Shown: positions 26,671 to 35,070 of the stretch, piece after piece
Layout of the letters: each line of letters starts with the position of its first letter
Numbering within the stretch: the first letter of the stretch is position 1
Origin: CAVPHV01 sp963704825
Lineage (GTDB): Bacteria > Actinomycetota > Acidimicrobiia > Spongiisociales > UBA5794
Assembly (NCBI GenBank): GCA_963704825.1
Contig: CAVPHV010000017.1
Coordinates: 62,001-126,000, forward strand
Direction: 5' to 3'
Length of the DNA stretch: 64,000 nt
The notes under the pieces: model-generated
The model's database searches: none
Told to the model about the DNA's origin: nothing
The model's input: the letters and a program-made list of their open reading frames with translations, nothing else
Position numbers and translations under genes: made by a program

Positions 26671-27036
26671 ATGGATTCGAGGCTGGTCTCTCGTGAACAG
26701 TTCGACGAACTCGTCGACCAAGCTGCCGCCGCACTGCCCGAATGGGTGGAGGGGGCGATGAAGGACGTGGCGATCATGGTGGAGGATCTGCCCCCGCCAA
26801 GCGACACCACCCCCGGCCTGCTGCTGGGCCGCTACCACGGCGTACCGCTCGCCAAGCGGGGCTTCCGCTATCCCGGTTCCATGCCCGACGCCATCTGGCT
26901 CTATCGGATCAACATCCTGACCGTCTGCCGCAACATCGATGAGGTCGCCGATCGCATCAACCAGGTACTCCTCCACGAGATCGGCCACGCCATGGGCCTC
27001 AGCGAATCGCGGCTGCGGGAACTCGGCGTCGGCTGA
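26671..27036 (+). CDS. metallopeptidase-family (zincin-like) protein
   Basis: A 121-aa minimal zincin of the COG3824 type. The zinc motif HEIGH is in VLLHEIGHAMGLSE near the C-terminus, after a region rich in PPPSDTTPGLLLGRYHGVPL and LPDAIWLYR-like sequence. Such small HExxH proteins have no signal peptide and their peptidase activity is unproven. The start ATG 26671 follows the nitroreductase stop by five bases, indicating one transcript. Confidence 0.85.
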   Translation: MDSRLVSREQFDELVDQAAAALPEWVEGAMKDVAIMVEDLPPPSDTTPGLLLGRYHGVPLAKRGFRYPGSMPDAIWLYRINILTVCRNIDEVADRINQVLLHEIGHAMGLSESRLRELGVG

Positions 27037-27086
27037 CCTCCGGCCCGTTGGGTGCGGCAGCCGGCCGTGTGCCAGCATGGTGCGCC

Positions 27087-28430
27087 ATGACTGACGTGGA
27101 TGTCGCCAAGCAACGCAAACCCCGGGTGTTCGATCGCTTGATTGCCAAGGCATCACGATTGTTGGCCAAGGGTGTCTACCAATCGGTCGAGGTTGCCAAC
27201 CCGGAACCCGGCTGGAGCGGGCACCCGGCGTTGATCGTCGCCAACCACCCGACCGGCTTCTCCGATCCGGCACTGCTGCTTGGACTCCTTGGCCGCAGTC
27301 CACGATTCCTCGCCAAGTCCACGCTGTGGAAGACGCCGGGTGTCGGCTGGTTCCTCGATCGGATCGGTGCCATCCCGGTCCACCGCGCCGAGGACGGTGG
27401 GACGACGGGCAATGCCGTGATGTTCTCGGCGGCTTACGACGCCCTGGGCGAGGGAGAGACCATTGCGATCTTCCCCGAAGGGGGGGTTCACGACCAACCG
27501 TCCCTAGGTCCGGTGAAGACCGGTGCGGCTCGCGTCGTGCTCGGGGCCTACGACGCCGGCGTCGCCGGCCTGCGGGTGGTGCCGATTGGGATCCACCTGG
27601 AGGAGAAGGCCGCCATACGGAGCCGGGCGTTTGTGCAGGTGGGAGCCGTGGTCGATCTCGATACCGCCATCCCCGATCTGCTCGCCGGCCACACCCCATC
27701 ACCAGAGGATCACGAGGCCGTCAACCTGCTCACCGCCGAGATCGCGGCCCGGCTGCGATACGTTTCTCCCGGCTTTGATGATGAGGCCGAGGCGGATGCG
27801 CTGTCGTTTGCGGCCGAAGTTGCCATCCGGGACCCCTCTGGGTCGGCACACGTGTCCTTCGCAGATCGCCAGTTGATTGCCGGGAAGCTGGCCCGCCGCT
27901 CGGATGACGCGCAAGCTGCGGTGGCGGAAAAGGCAGTCCGCTACCGAACCGCGTTGGCCGGGGCCGGGGTGATCGACGCCGGCTTGGTCGCCGCGCAGCG
28001 GGGGAGCCGGCTGAGCTGGAGGTATCTCGAGGTGCTGGCCGTCTTGGTCGTGCTGGCGCCTTTTGCGCTCGCCGGGGTTGCGATGAACATCGTGCCGTAT
28101 TCTCTGCTGCGAGCCGCGATGCGACTCAAACCCAAGTCGATGACGCCGTCCACGGTCCGGCTGGTCGCGGCCGTCTTCGCCTTCCTGGCGATGTGGATCG
28201 TATGGGTGGTGATCGCCTGGCGGATCTGGAACGGCATGGTAGCCCTGATCGTCTTGGTGGCGGCGCCGCTCTACGGTGCGGTTGCGATCTACGTGCTCGA
28301 CCGAGCCGTCACCCTGTGGCGGGCCTGGGCGGAGCGCCGCAAAGCTCGTCGCCTCGGGCCGACGGCCGAGCCGCTCCTGGCTGAGCGTTCTGCGCTGGTG
28401 GGAGCGGTTGAGGGAACGTTGCGATCATGA
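27087..28430 (+). CDS. 1-acyl-glycerol-3-phosphate acyltransferase-like membrane protein
   Basis: A 447-aa phospholipid acyltransferase. The catalytic block NHPTGFSD is at residues 53-60 (HX5D variant like that in GPAT-type proteins), followed by FLDRIGAIPVHR and the substrate motif IFPEGG near 129-133. The C-terminal half, absent from simple PlsC proteins, has three or four membrane helices (about residues 310-420). The start is ATG 27087. It probably acylates lysophosphatidic acid or a similar lipid at the membrane. The next gene starts inside its stop (ATGA at 28427). Confidence 0.87.
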   Translation: MTDVDVAKQRKPRVFDRLIAKASRLLAKGVYQSVEVANPEPGWSGHPALIVANHPTGFSDPALLLGLLGRSPRFLAKSTLWKTPGVGWFLDRIGAIPVHRAEDGGTTGNAVMFSAAYDALGEGETIAIFPEGGVHDQPSLGPVKTGAARVVLGAYDAGVAGLRVVPIGIHLEEKAAIRSRAFVQVGAVVDLDTAIPDLLAGHTPSPEDHEAVNLLTAEIAARLRYVSPGFDDEAEADALSFAAEVAIRDPSGSAHVSFADRQLIAGKLARRSDDAQAAVAEKAVRYRTALAGAGVIDAGLVAAQRGSRLSWRYLEVLAVLVVLAPFALAGVAMNIVPYSLLRAAMRLKPKSMTPSTVRLVAAVFAFLAMWIVWVVIAWRIWNGMVALIVLVAAPLYGAVAIYVLDRAVTLWRAWAERRKARRLGPTAEPLLAERSALVGAVEGTLRS

Positions 28431-28723
28431 GCGGATGGAGCGTGGTGCTCTTCAGCCTCTTGTTCGTGCCGGTGGTGCTGCTGTGGGGCTATGCGTTGGT
28501 TGACCTGCTGCGCCGCACGGACCAGCGGGCCTGGCGCAAGGTGGCCTGGATCGCCGCGATCGTGCTGCTCCCGATCGTCGGCCCGCTGCTCTACGTCATC
28601 TTTCGGCCCTCGCGGCGCGGCGACATCCGTGGCTTCGGCGAGCGAAACGGCGACAGCGACCGCGCCGAACGTCTCCTCAATGGTGAGGTCGCCGACGATT
28701 CACCCAGCTCGGATCAGTCGTAG
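28427..28723 (+). CDS. PLDc_N-domain membrane protein
   Basis: A 98-aa protein with two helices: VVLFSLLFVPVVLLWGYALV and AWIAAIVLLPIVGPLLYVIF. The second, ending LYVIFRPSRRG, matches the PLDc_N pattern (W-x-I-x-x-I-x-x-x-P-x-x-G-x-x-x-Y) found at the N-terminus of cardiolipin synthases and in many small actinobacterial proteins. No phosphodiesterase domain follows. Its coupling to the acyltransferase gene suggests a role in the same membrane. It overlaps the convergent secreted phosphodiesterase gene by ten bases. Confidence 0.8.
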   Translation: MSGWSVVLFSLLFVPVVLLWGYALVDLLRRTDQRAWRKVAWIAAIVLLPIVGPLLYVIFRPSRRGDIRGFGERNGDSDRAERLLNGEVADDSPSSDQS

Positions 28724-30279
28724 CTGAGGTCTTGCTGGTAGTTGAATACCGAACCGGGCACCGGCCCGTAGCCGAGCAAGCTCAGCGCGAGGTTGCCGGC
28801 CTCGTGGCCGCGGATGGGTTGTGTCCCGTTCAGGCCGGGTTGGCTCGTTCCGGGATCTGTCCGGTTGCCTGTGTTCAGTGAATACAGATCGGCTCCGGCG
28901 CTCACAGATGGGCCCCACACGACAAACGGAATCGTGTAGTTCTCGGCCAACGTCGGGTCTCCGTGGAGGAGTTGACCGGCCGGGCCACCATGGTCGGCTA
29001 CCACGATGATCGACGTGGTCGTAGCCAGATCTGGATCTGTTTCGATCGCCGTGACCAGGCGACCGAGGACGGCGTCCGAGGCCTCAACTGCACTGCGATA
29101 CTCGGGGCTTGCCCATCCGGACTCGTGACCGGCCGTATCGGGGTATCTGATGTGGAAGAGCACGTATTCGAGATCGCTCGAGGTCGCCAACTCGTTGATG
29201 AGTAGACCGGCCGCGTTGTTCGGATCCGTCAGCCTGAAGTCGTCGATCTTGTCCTTCCCGTCGTTCACGCCGGTGGTGTCGGGTGCGCCGTTGGTGCCGT
29301 TCCAGTTGCGATCGAGCATGTTGAATTTGGACTTGCCGGCATAAAGCAGTGTTCGTCCGCCGTTGTCGTGCACGACGTCGAAGGCAGAGGCGACGTAGTG
29401 GCCCGCCTCTTGATGAACGGTCGTGCCGGCGTCTTCATTGAACTCGACCTGATGCCCCGACCCTCCCAGCACGGAACGCCCTGTCACCTGCGATGTGTGG
29501 TTGGGCAGAGTCCTCGTGACCGCAGGGTCGGTCCTGGCGTTCATGGTGGAGGCGCCTTCGTCGATGAGGCGGCTGAGGTTCGGCATCAGCGCCGGGGTGA
29601 TGTGGTCGACGCGGAGCGCGTCGATGCTGACGTGGATGACAAGCTCGGTATCCGTGCCGGGGGGCGGGGGAGGCGGCGGCGGCGGAGGGTCGCCCTCGTG
29701 GCAGGCGGTGTCGGTTGAGGTTCCGCTCGCCCAGGTACGGACCACGTAGGTGGCGGCCGCCGGCGCGGCGGTGTCTACGAACGACGATGATCCCGATCCG
29801 GGGCTCGCGATCCACTTGTTGTCGCGGCGGATGACGTGGAAGCCTCCGGCGTCGACCCAGTTGAGGGTGACGTTCGAGTCGTTGCGGGTGGCGATACAAC
29901 CGTCGGCCGGGGGAGGCGGCGGCGTGGTCGTCGTCGTGGTTGTCGTGACCGGGGTTCCCTCGGTGCAGTTCCGGTCGGAGGATGTACCCGACTTCCACGT
30001 TCTCACCACGTAGGTCGCTCCCGCTGGAGCGTTCTGGTCGACGAATGACGACGTTCCGGTGCCCGCCTTGGCGAGCCACTTGTTGTTGCGGCGGATCACA
30101 TGATGGCCGCCGTCGTCGAGCCAGCTGAGGGTTGCCTCGGAGCCGGAGAACTCCACGACACATACGTCGGGGTCGGTGACGTCGATCGGTACGGCAAACG
30201 CCGAGACCACCAGGGCGACCGCGATCGCGACTCCGCCGAATGCCCAACGCCCGCGTCGAATCGGGTTTGCTCGAGCCAT
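28714..30279 (-). CDS. secreted alkaline-phosphatase-superfamily phosphodiesterase with two N-terminal repeats
   Basis: A 521-aa exported protein. After a signal helix (FGGVAIAVALVVSAFAVP) come two near-identical repeats of about 70 residues (about 38-107 and 127-197), each with an acidic/aromatic strand, HVIRR-NKW, SSFVD--AP, ATYVVRTW-SGTS and a terminal Cys, separated by Thr and Pro runs. The catalytic domain (about 215-521) has VIHVSIDALRVDHI with the first metal Asp, RTLPNHTSQVTG with the Thr/Asn nucleophile region, HIRYPDTAGHESGW and VVADHGG. It should hydrolyse phosphodiesters or phosphomonoesters outside the cell. The repeats are probably a binding domain and I do not know their family. 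Confidence 0.87.
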   Translation of the reverse strand: MARANPIRRGRWAFGGVAIAVALVVSAFAVPIDVTDPDVCVVEFSGSEATLSWLDDGGHHVIRRNNKWLAKAGTGTSSFVDQNAPAGATYVVRTWKSGTSSDRNCTEGTPVTTTTTTTTPPPPPADGCIATRNDSNVTLNWVDAGGFHVIRRDNKWIASPGSGSSSFVDTAAPAAATYVVRTWASGTSTDTACHEGDPPPPPPPPPPGTDTELVIHVSIDALRVDHITPALMPNLSRLIDEGASTMNARTDPAVTRTLPNHTSQVTGRSVLGGSGHQVEFNEDAGTTVHQEAGHYVASAFDVVHDNGGRTLLYAGKSKFNMLDRNWNGTNGAPDTTGVNDGKDKIDDFRLTDPNNAAGLLINELATSSDLEYVLFHIRYPDTAGHESGWASPEYRSAVEASDAVLGRLVTAIETDPDLATTTSIIVVADHGGPAGQLLHGDPTLAENYTIPFVVWGPSVSAGADLYSLNTGNRTDPGTSQPGLNGTQPIRGHEAGNLALSLLGYGPVPGSVFNYQQDLSYD

Positions 30280-30360
30280 GCTATTCCCCCATGAGAGCCA
30301 GTTACGCGCCTGACGATAGCGCTAGGAGGGTGTTGGTGGGTGCGGTTTTCGAGAGGGGGC

Positions 30361-30379
30361 CCGACAGTCTCTCAATCGC
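30361..30379. repeat. 19-bp direct repeat, copy 1
   Basis: CCGACAGTCTCTCAATCGC, exactly repeated 50 bases further on at 30411-30429. Copy 1 lies outside any gene. Confidence 0.7.
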
Positions 30380-30410
30380 CTGTCGCACCATGCCAGTTCG
30401 CGGCGATGGT

Positions 30411-30429
30411 CCGACAGTCTCTCAATCGC
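30411..30429. repeat. 19-bp direct repeat, copy 2
   Basis: Exact second copy. It covers the stop codon and last two codons of the membrane-protein gene at 30422-30967, so the upstream copy may be a duplication of that gene's end or a small recombination scar. Confidence 0.7.
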
Positions 30430-30967
30430 GACTGAAGATGAGATAGGCACCGAAGCCGACCAGCAGCAGGGCGACGGCGACACCGCCCCAGCTGCCATAC
30501 TCCCGGCCCGAAATGCCGATCAGCAGGTCGAAGATGACAAAGCCGGCGGCGAAAAGGCTGAGTCCGACGATGAAGGTGGTCCGACCCCCGGTCCGCATCT
30601 CTTCGTCACCGCTGCGAAGACCAACCAGCCACAACGCAAGCCCGACGCCGCCGGGGGCAACGAGGGCCCAGGCATAGGCCCAACTCTCCCAGTGACCGGT
30701 GTTGGCCTGGTACAGCATGAGGAGCCCAGAGATGAGCGCCATCATGCCCGGCACCGCCGCACCGGCACCGTTCGGTGTTCCCGAGGCAAGGCCGAAGACC
30801 ACCAAGATCGCCCCGGGAACGATGATGAAGAACGGCCAACCGATACTCCACACATCGAAGTCGAGGATCTCGCTCAGCAGCCACAGACCTCCGAGCACGA
30901 CCAGCACGATACCGACAACCATGGCAACGGCCTTGCTCCCATCGGGTGGCGTTGCGGGGGCGCTCAT
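30422..30967 (-). CDS. polytopic membrane protein with DUF5668-like hairpin
   Basis: A 181-aa integral membrane protein with about six helices. The first two (VVGIVLVVLGGLWLLSEILD and VWSIGWPFFIIVPGAILVVF) carry the G-x-W-L-L...W-P-x-x-I-x-x-G pattern of DUF5668/LiaF-type segments. The rest alternates helices with short loops up to YLIFSRD. Function unknown. It lies eight bases downstream of the PPOX-fold gene on the same strand and may be co-transcribed. Confidence 0.75.
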   Translation of the reverse strand: MSAPATPPDGSKAVAMVVGIVLVVLGGLWLLSEILDFDVWSIGWPFFIIVPGAILVVFGLASGTPNGAGAAVPGMMALISGLLMLYQANTGHWESWAYAWALVAPGGVGLALWLVGLRSGDEEMRTGGRTTFIVGLSLFAAGFVIFDLLIGISGREYGSWGGVAVALLLVGFGAYLIFSRD

Positions 30968-30975
30968 CGCTGCCT

Positions 30976-31542
30976 CTACTCGGCCCTATCGAAGGTTTCG
31001 GCCCGCAGCGCAGGCAGGCCGTCGATGCTCATTCGGTTCTTCTCGAGTTGGTACTCGCGCAGTTGGTCATCGTCACGATGGTCACTCCACGAGACCAATC
31101 GGCTGCGCTGACCTTGGTACTCAAAGGTGGGCACACCGTAGCCGCACGAGTCGGCGATTCGGTCGAGGTCGACGACGATCACCGAACGTGGCGCCCGAAA
31201 CTCGGCGAACCCGGCGATGAGGCCGTCGTAGCCGGCGTCGCCCGGCTCCACGACATGCGCCGACCCGTAGAGGCGAACGATGCGGGGTGGCCCGGCGAAG
31301 GCGCAGAACAGGAGCGTGATCCGCCCGTTGTCTCGGACGTGGGCGATCGTTTCGGCCCCTGAGCCGATCAGGTCCAGATAGGCGACGGTGGTGACATCCA
31401 GGACCCGGAAGGTCCCATCGAGCCCCTTGGGCGAAACATTGACGTGGCCGCCCTCGGTTGGGGCGCTGGCGACGAAGAACATGGGCTGGGCATCGAGCCA
31501 TCCGATCATTCGCGAATCGAGTTCCGTGTGCAGCTTGCCCAT
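30976..31542 (-). CDS. pyridoxamine 5'-phosphate oxidase-fold protein
   Basis: A 188-aa split-barrel flavin-binding protein. The start at ATG 31540-31542 follows GGAGGTG by nine bases and gives the family beginning MGKLHTELDSRMIGWLDAQP, then MFFVASAP and GHVNVSPKGLDG. Other visible parts are DLIGSGAETIAHVRDNGRIT (flavin/cofactor contacts) and RIVRLYGSAHVVEPGD. The open frame upstream to 31632 is not needed. Such proteins use FMN, F420 or haem; which one is not visible. Confidence 0.87.
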   Translation of the reverse strand: MGKLHTELDSRMIGWLDAQPMFFVASAPTEGGHVNVSPKGLDGTFRVLDVTTVAYLDLIGSGAETIAHVRDNGRITLLFCAFAGPPRIVRLYGSAHVVEPGDAGYDGLIAGFAEFRAPRSVIVVDLDRIADSCGYGVPTFEYQGQRSRLVSWSDHRDDDQLREYQLEKNRMSIDGLPALRAETFDRAE

Positions 31543-31613
31543 CTCTTTCGACACCTCCGGCTTCGTTCTGACTTCCACCGTAGCCGCACGATGCGGCCCC
31601 GTCGGCACCTGAA

Positions 31614-33131
31614 TCAGCGGTGCGTTGCGCACCTGGTTTCGGGGTGGGCTCGGCGCCGACAGCGCCGTCCATCTTGCGTCGACGCCCTGCAGCGGCGCGG
31701 TACCAGCCCATCCTCGACTTCGGCGGATAGTCCGGAGGCCACTGCCAGGGCGGCGAACTCGTCGAGGAAGAGGGCGACGACCGTGTCGGGGTCGGGAATG
31801 ACCCGCTCGTCCGACATGACACCGATATCGACCTCGCCGGCGTAGCTGAAGATGCTCACTCCGAGCCCCAGTCCGGCCGACTGCGGGACCCAGAACATCA
31901 TGCGGCGCAGTGTCATCCCAGCCAGATAGAGGCGGACCGTCGGCCCGGGAACATTGGTCATCACCAGCGAGGTCTTGGTACCGAAGAAGTTGACGATGAG
32001 TCGCTGCACGTCGGAAGCGGTCGAGCCGATCGTCTGCAGAATCGCGAACGACACGGCGGCCTGTGGCGACGCTTTGATTGCGTCCATTTCGCGTTTGACC
32101 GCGCCGAGGCGCTCAATCGGGTCGTGGTATCCAACCTCGAGCTTCGGCAGTACGAGGCCAAACTCGTTGCCGAGGCCAGGCGAGACCTCGGTCGATCGGA
32201 TGTTGACGGGCACCATCGCCCGAATGTGGGCACCGTCGATGTCCTCGCCGTGCAGGCGGAGATACCGGCCCAACCCACCGCCGACCGCGCTGATGAGCAC
32301 ATCATTGACGGTGGAGTCGTTTGCTTTGGCAACCCGCTTCACGTCTTCGAGACGGACCCGGTCGGCCCAGGTGGTTCGCTTCACGGTGCTGAGCTCCCCC
32401 TTGAGCAACGTTGGAGGATCGGGTGGCATCACGGTGAGGTGAGTGAGCGCCTTGGCGTATGCGGTCCCGGTTCCGGAGTACTCGAGGATGCTCGCCGGGC
32501 TGCGCAGGACATCGATGCCGCTGTGCATCAGCCTGCCGGTGAACTTGCGGGCGCCTGCGACGGTGCGGGCGGCGGGGCGCAGATATGAGGTGATAGATGG
32601 CGATCCGGAGGAGCGCCGCTTGGCCGCCGAGCGGGTAGCCGGCGGGTTTGGGAAGGTGTCACACACCGAAAGCAGCACTCGCATCATGGCGATGCCGTCC
32701 CCGATGGCGTGATGGATGTTCCAGATGATGGCGGTCCCGCCCCGGTAGCCCTTGACCACTGTGGCGCGCCACAACGGCCGGCTGCGATCGAGCGGGGTTG
32801 CCGCCAGTTCGTCGAGGAGGGTGCGAAAGGTCCGCTCGGCGCCGCGTCTCGGCAGTGTGACCATCGGCAGATGGTTGTCGAGATCGAAGTCGGGGTCGTA
32901 CTCCCATCGGGGTTGGCGGAACAGGGACTGCTCGACGGCAAGTTGCCGGAAGCGGGGGAACGGCAGCAACCGGGTCTCGAAGGTGTGCCGGAGCCGTTCC
33001 ATGTCGAGTGGTCCGCTCAGCTCGAAGAACCCGTTGATCATCATCAGGTTGGTGGGAGTGTCCATCCGCAGCCAAGCGGTGTCGACCGTGGCGAACGGTT
33101 CGCCGGCGGCGATGCCTCGGCCGGGTGTCAT
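31614..33131 (-). CDS. WS/DGAT-family acyltransferase
   Basis: A 505-aa wax-ester synthase/diacylglycerol acyltransferase. The catalytic HHAIGDG is at residues 140-146 in WNIHHAIGDGIAMMR. PLDRSRPLW upstream, and VPVNIRSTE plus VTNVPGPTVRLYLAG downstream, are the other family blocks. It makes storage wax esters or triacylglycerol from acyl-CoA. The tail (RRCRASTQDGRRCRRRAHPE) is basic, Cys-containing and not part of the family. It overlaps the upstream DUF2505 gene by four bases (ATGA), so the two are one unit. Confidence 0.93.
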   Translation of the reverse strand: MTPGRGIAAGEPFATVDTAWLRMDTPTNLMMINGFFELSGPLDMERLRHTFETRLLPFPRFRQLAVEQSLFRQPRWEYDPDFDLDNHLPMVTLPRRGAERTFRTLLDELAATPLDRSRPLWRATVVKGYRGGTAIIWNIHHAIGDGIAMMRVLLSVCDTFPNPPATRSAAKRRSSGSPSITSYLRPAARTVAGARKFTGRLMHSGIDVLRSPASILEYSGTGTAYAKALTHLTVMPPDPPTLLKGELSTVKRTTWADRVRLEDVKRVAKANDSTVNDVLISAVGGGLGRYLRLHGEDIDGAHIRAMVPVNIRSTEVSPGLGNEFGLVLPKLEVGYHDPIERLGAVKREMDAIKASPQAAVSFAILQTIGSTASDVQRLIVNFFGTKTSLVMTNVPGPTVRLYLAGMTLRRMMFWVPQSAGLGLGVSIFSYAGEVDIGVMSDERVIPDPDTVVALFLDEFAALAVASGLSAEVEDGLVPRRCRASTQDGRRCRRRAHPETRCATHR

Positions 33132-33631
33132 CCCGAGTTCTCCTCCAGGTAGGCGAGTGACTGGTCGTACTCACCCTGGATGGTGGCCAAGGCGTCCTGA
33201 AGCAGGAAGCCCTTGAGTCGGCCGCCGATGACGGGAATCGGGATGCTCATGTTCCCGGTGATGTGGTACACCGTGGCGCCGTTGCTCGCTGCCAGCGTCA
33301 TGGACCCCTTCATGGTGATGGGAGCGCCCTTGACGTTGACTTCCCAGCGGCCGGCACGGACGCCATCGGCGTCCGGCTCTAGGTCCCAGGTATCGGTCTG
33401 TTCGATGGAGGTTCGGGGCGACAGCACCTTGCGGGCGAACTTCGGGACGTTGACCAGCACCTTCCGCCTGATCTGGATGCGGAACTCGTCGTCGACGGGG
33501 CCGCACTCGGTGACGGCAACGTCGGTGTGGCCGAGAGCTTCGGAGCGATCCTTCAGAAAGCCGGCATCTCGGAACATGGCGAACACGGCTACCGGATCGG
33601 CCGGATACTGGTTTGCCACGTCGATATCCAT
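33128..33631 (-). CDS. DUF2505-family protein (START/polyketide-cyclase-like)
   Basis: A 167-aa protein of the DUF2505 type, a helix-grip fold related to START domains: NQYPADPVAVFAMFRDAGFL near the N-terminus, a middle of beta strands (FRIQIRRKVLVNVPKFARKV), and a C-terminal helix (GRLKGFLLQDALATIQGEYD). It probably binds a lipid or other hydrophobic ligand. It is translationally coupled to the WS/DGAT gene, which suggests a lipid connection. The family has no proven biochemical role. Confidence 0.82.
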   Translation of the reverse strand: MDIDVANQYPADPVAVFAMFRDAGFLKDRSEALGHTDVAVTECGPVDDEFRIQIRRKVLVNVPKFARKVLSPRTSIEQTDTWDLEPDADGVRAGRWEVNVKGAPITMKGSMTLAASNGATVYHITGNMSIPIPVIGGRLKGFLLQDALATIQGEYDQSLAYLEENSG

Positions 33632-33750
33632 GAAACCTCACTCCGCCCATGACCATACGGTGCCGGCGCTTAGTCCGCCAGGAGATGGTGGACGCCTCTT
33701 GACGATGCACCTCGGTGCCCTATGGTGAACGCCCCCACAATCGAGGACTG

Positions 33751-34917
33751 ATGCCGGCCCGAGGATACGGCGAAACAGAGACCCGATTCCACTCGTTTGG
33801 AGATCTGAACGAGCCGTTTGTGCTGCGGGGCGGTGCCAGCCTGCCCGAGGTGACGCTCGCCTACGAGACCTACGGAGAGCTCGACGCCGACCACGCAAAT
33901 GCCATCCTCGTCTTCCATGCCCTCACCGGTAGCCAGCACGCCGCGGGGTACAACGGCGCCGTCCCCGGCGTTGGGGACCGCTGGAACGATGAGTGCCGCT
34001 TTGGGTGGTGGGACGCCTTCATCGGGCCCGACAAAGCCCTCGATACCAACCGCTTCTTCATCATCAGCGTCAACTATCTGGGGAGTTGCTACGGCTCGAC
34101 CGGGCCGGTATCGATCAACCCCGAGTCCGGCCGCATCTACGGTGGCTCGTTTCCCTCTGTGACATTCGCCGACATGGTCGACACCCAGGTCCGGCTGCTC
34201 GAACACCTCGAGATCGACCAGCTTCACGCCGTTGTCGGCGGCTCGACCGGCGGATTGATGGCTCTCTCCCTCGCCACTCGGTACCCCGAGTTGGTCGACA
34301 TCGTGATTCCGATTGCAGCCGGGGCGCGAGTCACCCCGCTCCAGAAGATCCACAACTTCGAGCAGATCATGGCCATCGAGAACGATCCGAATTTCAACGG
34401 CGGCGACTACTACGAAGGGCCCGCCCCCGACGAGGGCCTGATGCTCGCCCGCATGATCGGCCACAAGACGTTCGTGTCGCTGGCGGCCATGGAGGCTCGA
34501 GCCCGCCGGGAAGTCATCCGGAGAGACGAGGGGCCCGGCACGTACGCCATCACCGACCCGATGGAGTCCTACATGTGGCACCAGGGGACCAAATTCGTTG
34601 AGCGGTTTGACGCCAACAGCTATCTGCGGATCATGGAGGCATGGCAGCGCTTCGACCTTGCCGCCGACGCCGGGGTCGACGACTTCGCCGACGCCTTCAT
34701 TCCATGCAAGCACCAGCGCTACATGATCTTCTCAATCGACTCCGATGTCTGTTTCTATCCCGAAGAGCAGACCGAGCTGGCTCGATTCCTCAAGCTGGCC
34801 GACGTTCCCCACCGCAGAATCACGGTCCACTCCGACCGCGGCCACGACTCATTCCTGTTGGAACCACGCCTCTACGCTCCCCACCTGGTCGACACGCTCA
34901 CCAACGACTGGGGTTGA
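33751..34917 (+). CDS. metX: homoserine O-acetyltransferase
   Basis: Acetyl-CoA + homoserine to O-acetylhomoserine, the first committed step toward methionine. A 388-aa alpha/beta hydrolase-fold protein with early block LPEVTLAYETYGELDADHAN, the HALTGSQHAAG block, the Ser165 nucleophile in VVGGSTGGLMAL, and the acid/base in FSIDSDVCFYPEEQ and HSDRGHDSFL. Length is normal. ATG 33751 is preferred; an in-frame GTG at 33715 would add 12 unconserved residues. A nine-codon upstream frame (MVNAPTIED) ends in TGATG overlapping this ATG. No SAM riboswitch pattern was recognised upstream. Confidence 0.93.
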   Translation: MPARGYGETETRFHSFGDLNEPFVLRGGASLPEVTLAYETYGELDADHANAILVFHALTGSQHAAGYNGAVPGVGDRWNDECRFGWWDAFIGPDKALDTNRFFIISVNYLGSCYGSTGPVSINPESGRIYGGSFPSVTFADMVDTQVRLLEHLEIDQLHAVVGGSTGGLMALSLATRYPELVDIVIPIAAGARVTPLQKIHNFEQIMAIENDPNFNGGDYYEGPAPDEGLMLARMIGHKTFVSLAAMEARARREVIRRDEGPGTYAITDPMESYMWHQGTKFVERFDANSYLRIMEAWQRFDLAADAGVDDFADAFIPCKHQRYMIFSIDSDVCFYPEEQTELARFLKLADVPHRRITVHSDRGHDSFLLEPRLYAPHLVDTLTNDWG

Positions 34918-35070
34918 CCAATCCTGCGCCTCCCCCGTCAGGAGGAAGGGGGCGGTGGCCGCAGCCGCAGGCTGCAGGCCGGGGGGAAGCTCCGGGCGAG
35001 TCGCGTTCTCGAGCGCCGTTCCTCGCCCAAAAGTCGCCTGAATCGGCCGAAGCGCGCTTCAATGTGGACC
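34918..35070. other. metX-murI gap with GC-rich hairpins
   Basis: 153 bases. Holds CGCCTCCCCC...GGGGGCGG (near 34926-34954) and GCAGCC/GGCTGC (near 34962-34976) pairings that could end the metX transcript. No gene is supported. Confidence 0.4.

Noticed and set aside
33632..33750. possible SAM riboswitch upstream of metX
   Set aside because: I could not find the conserved core or pseudoknot of SAM-I, SAM-II or SAM-IV; only a weak GTCCGCC/GGTGGAC pairing is present.
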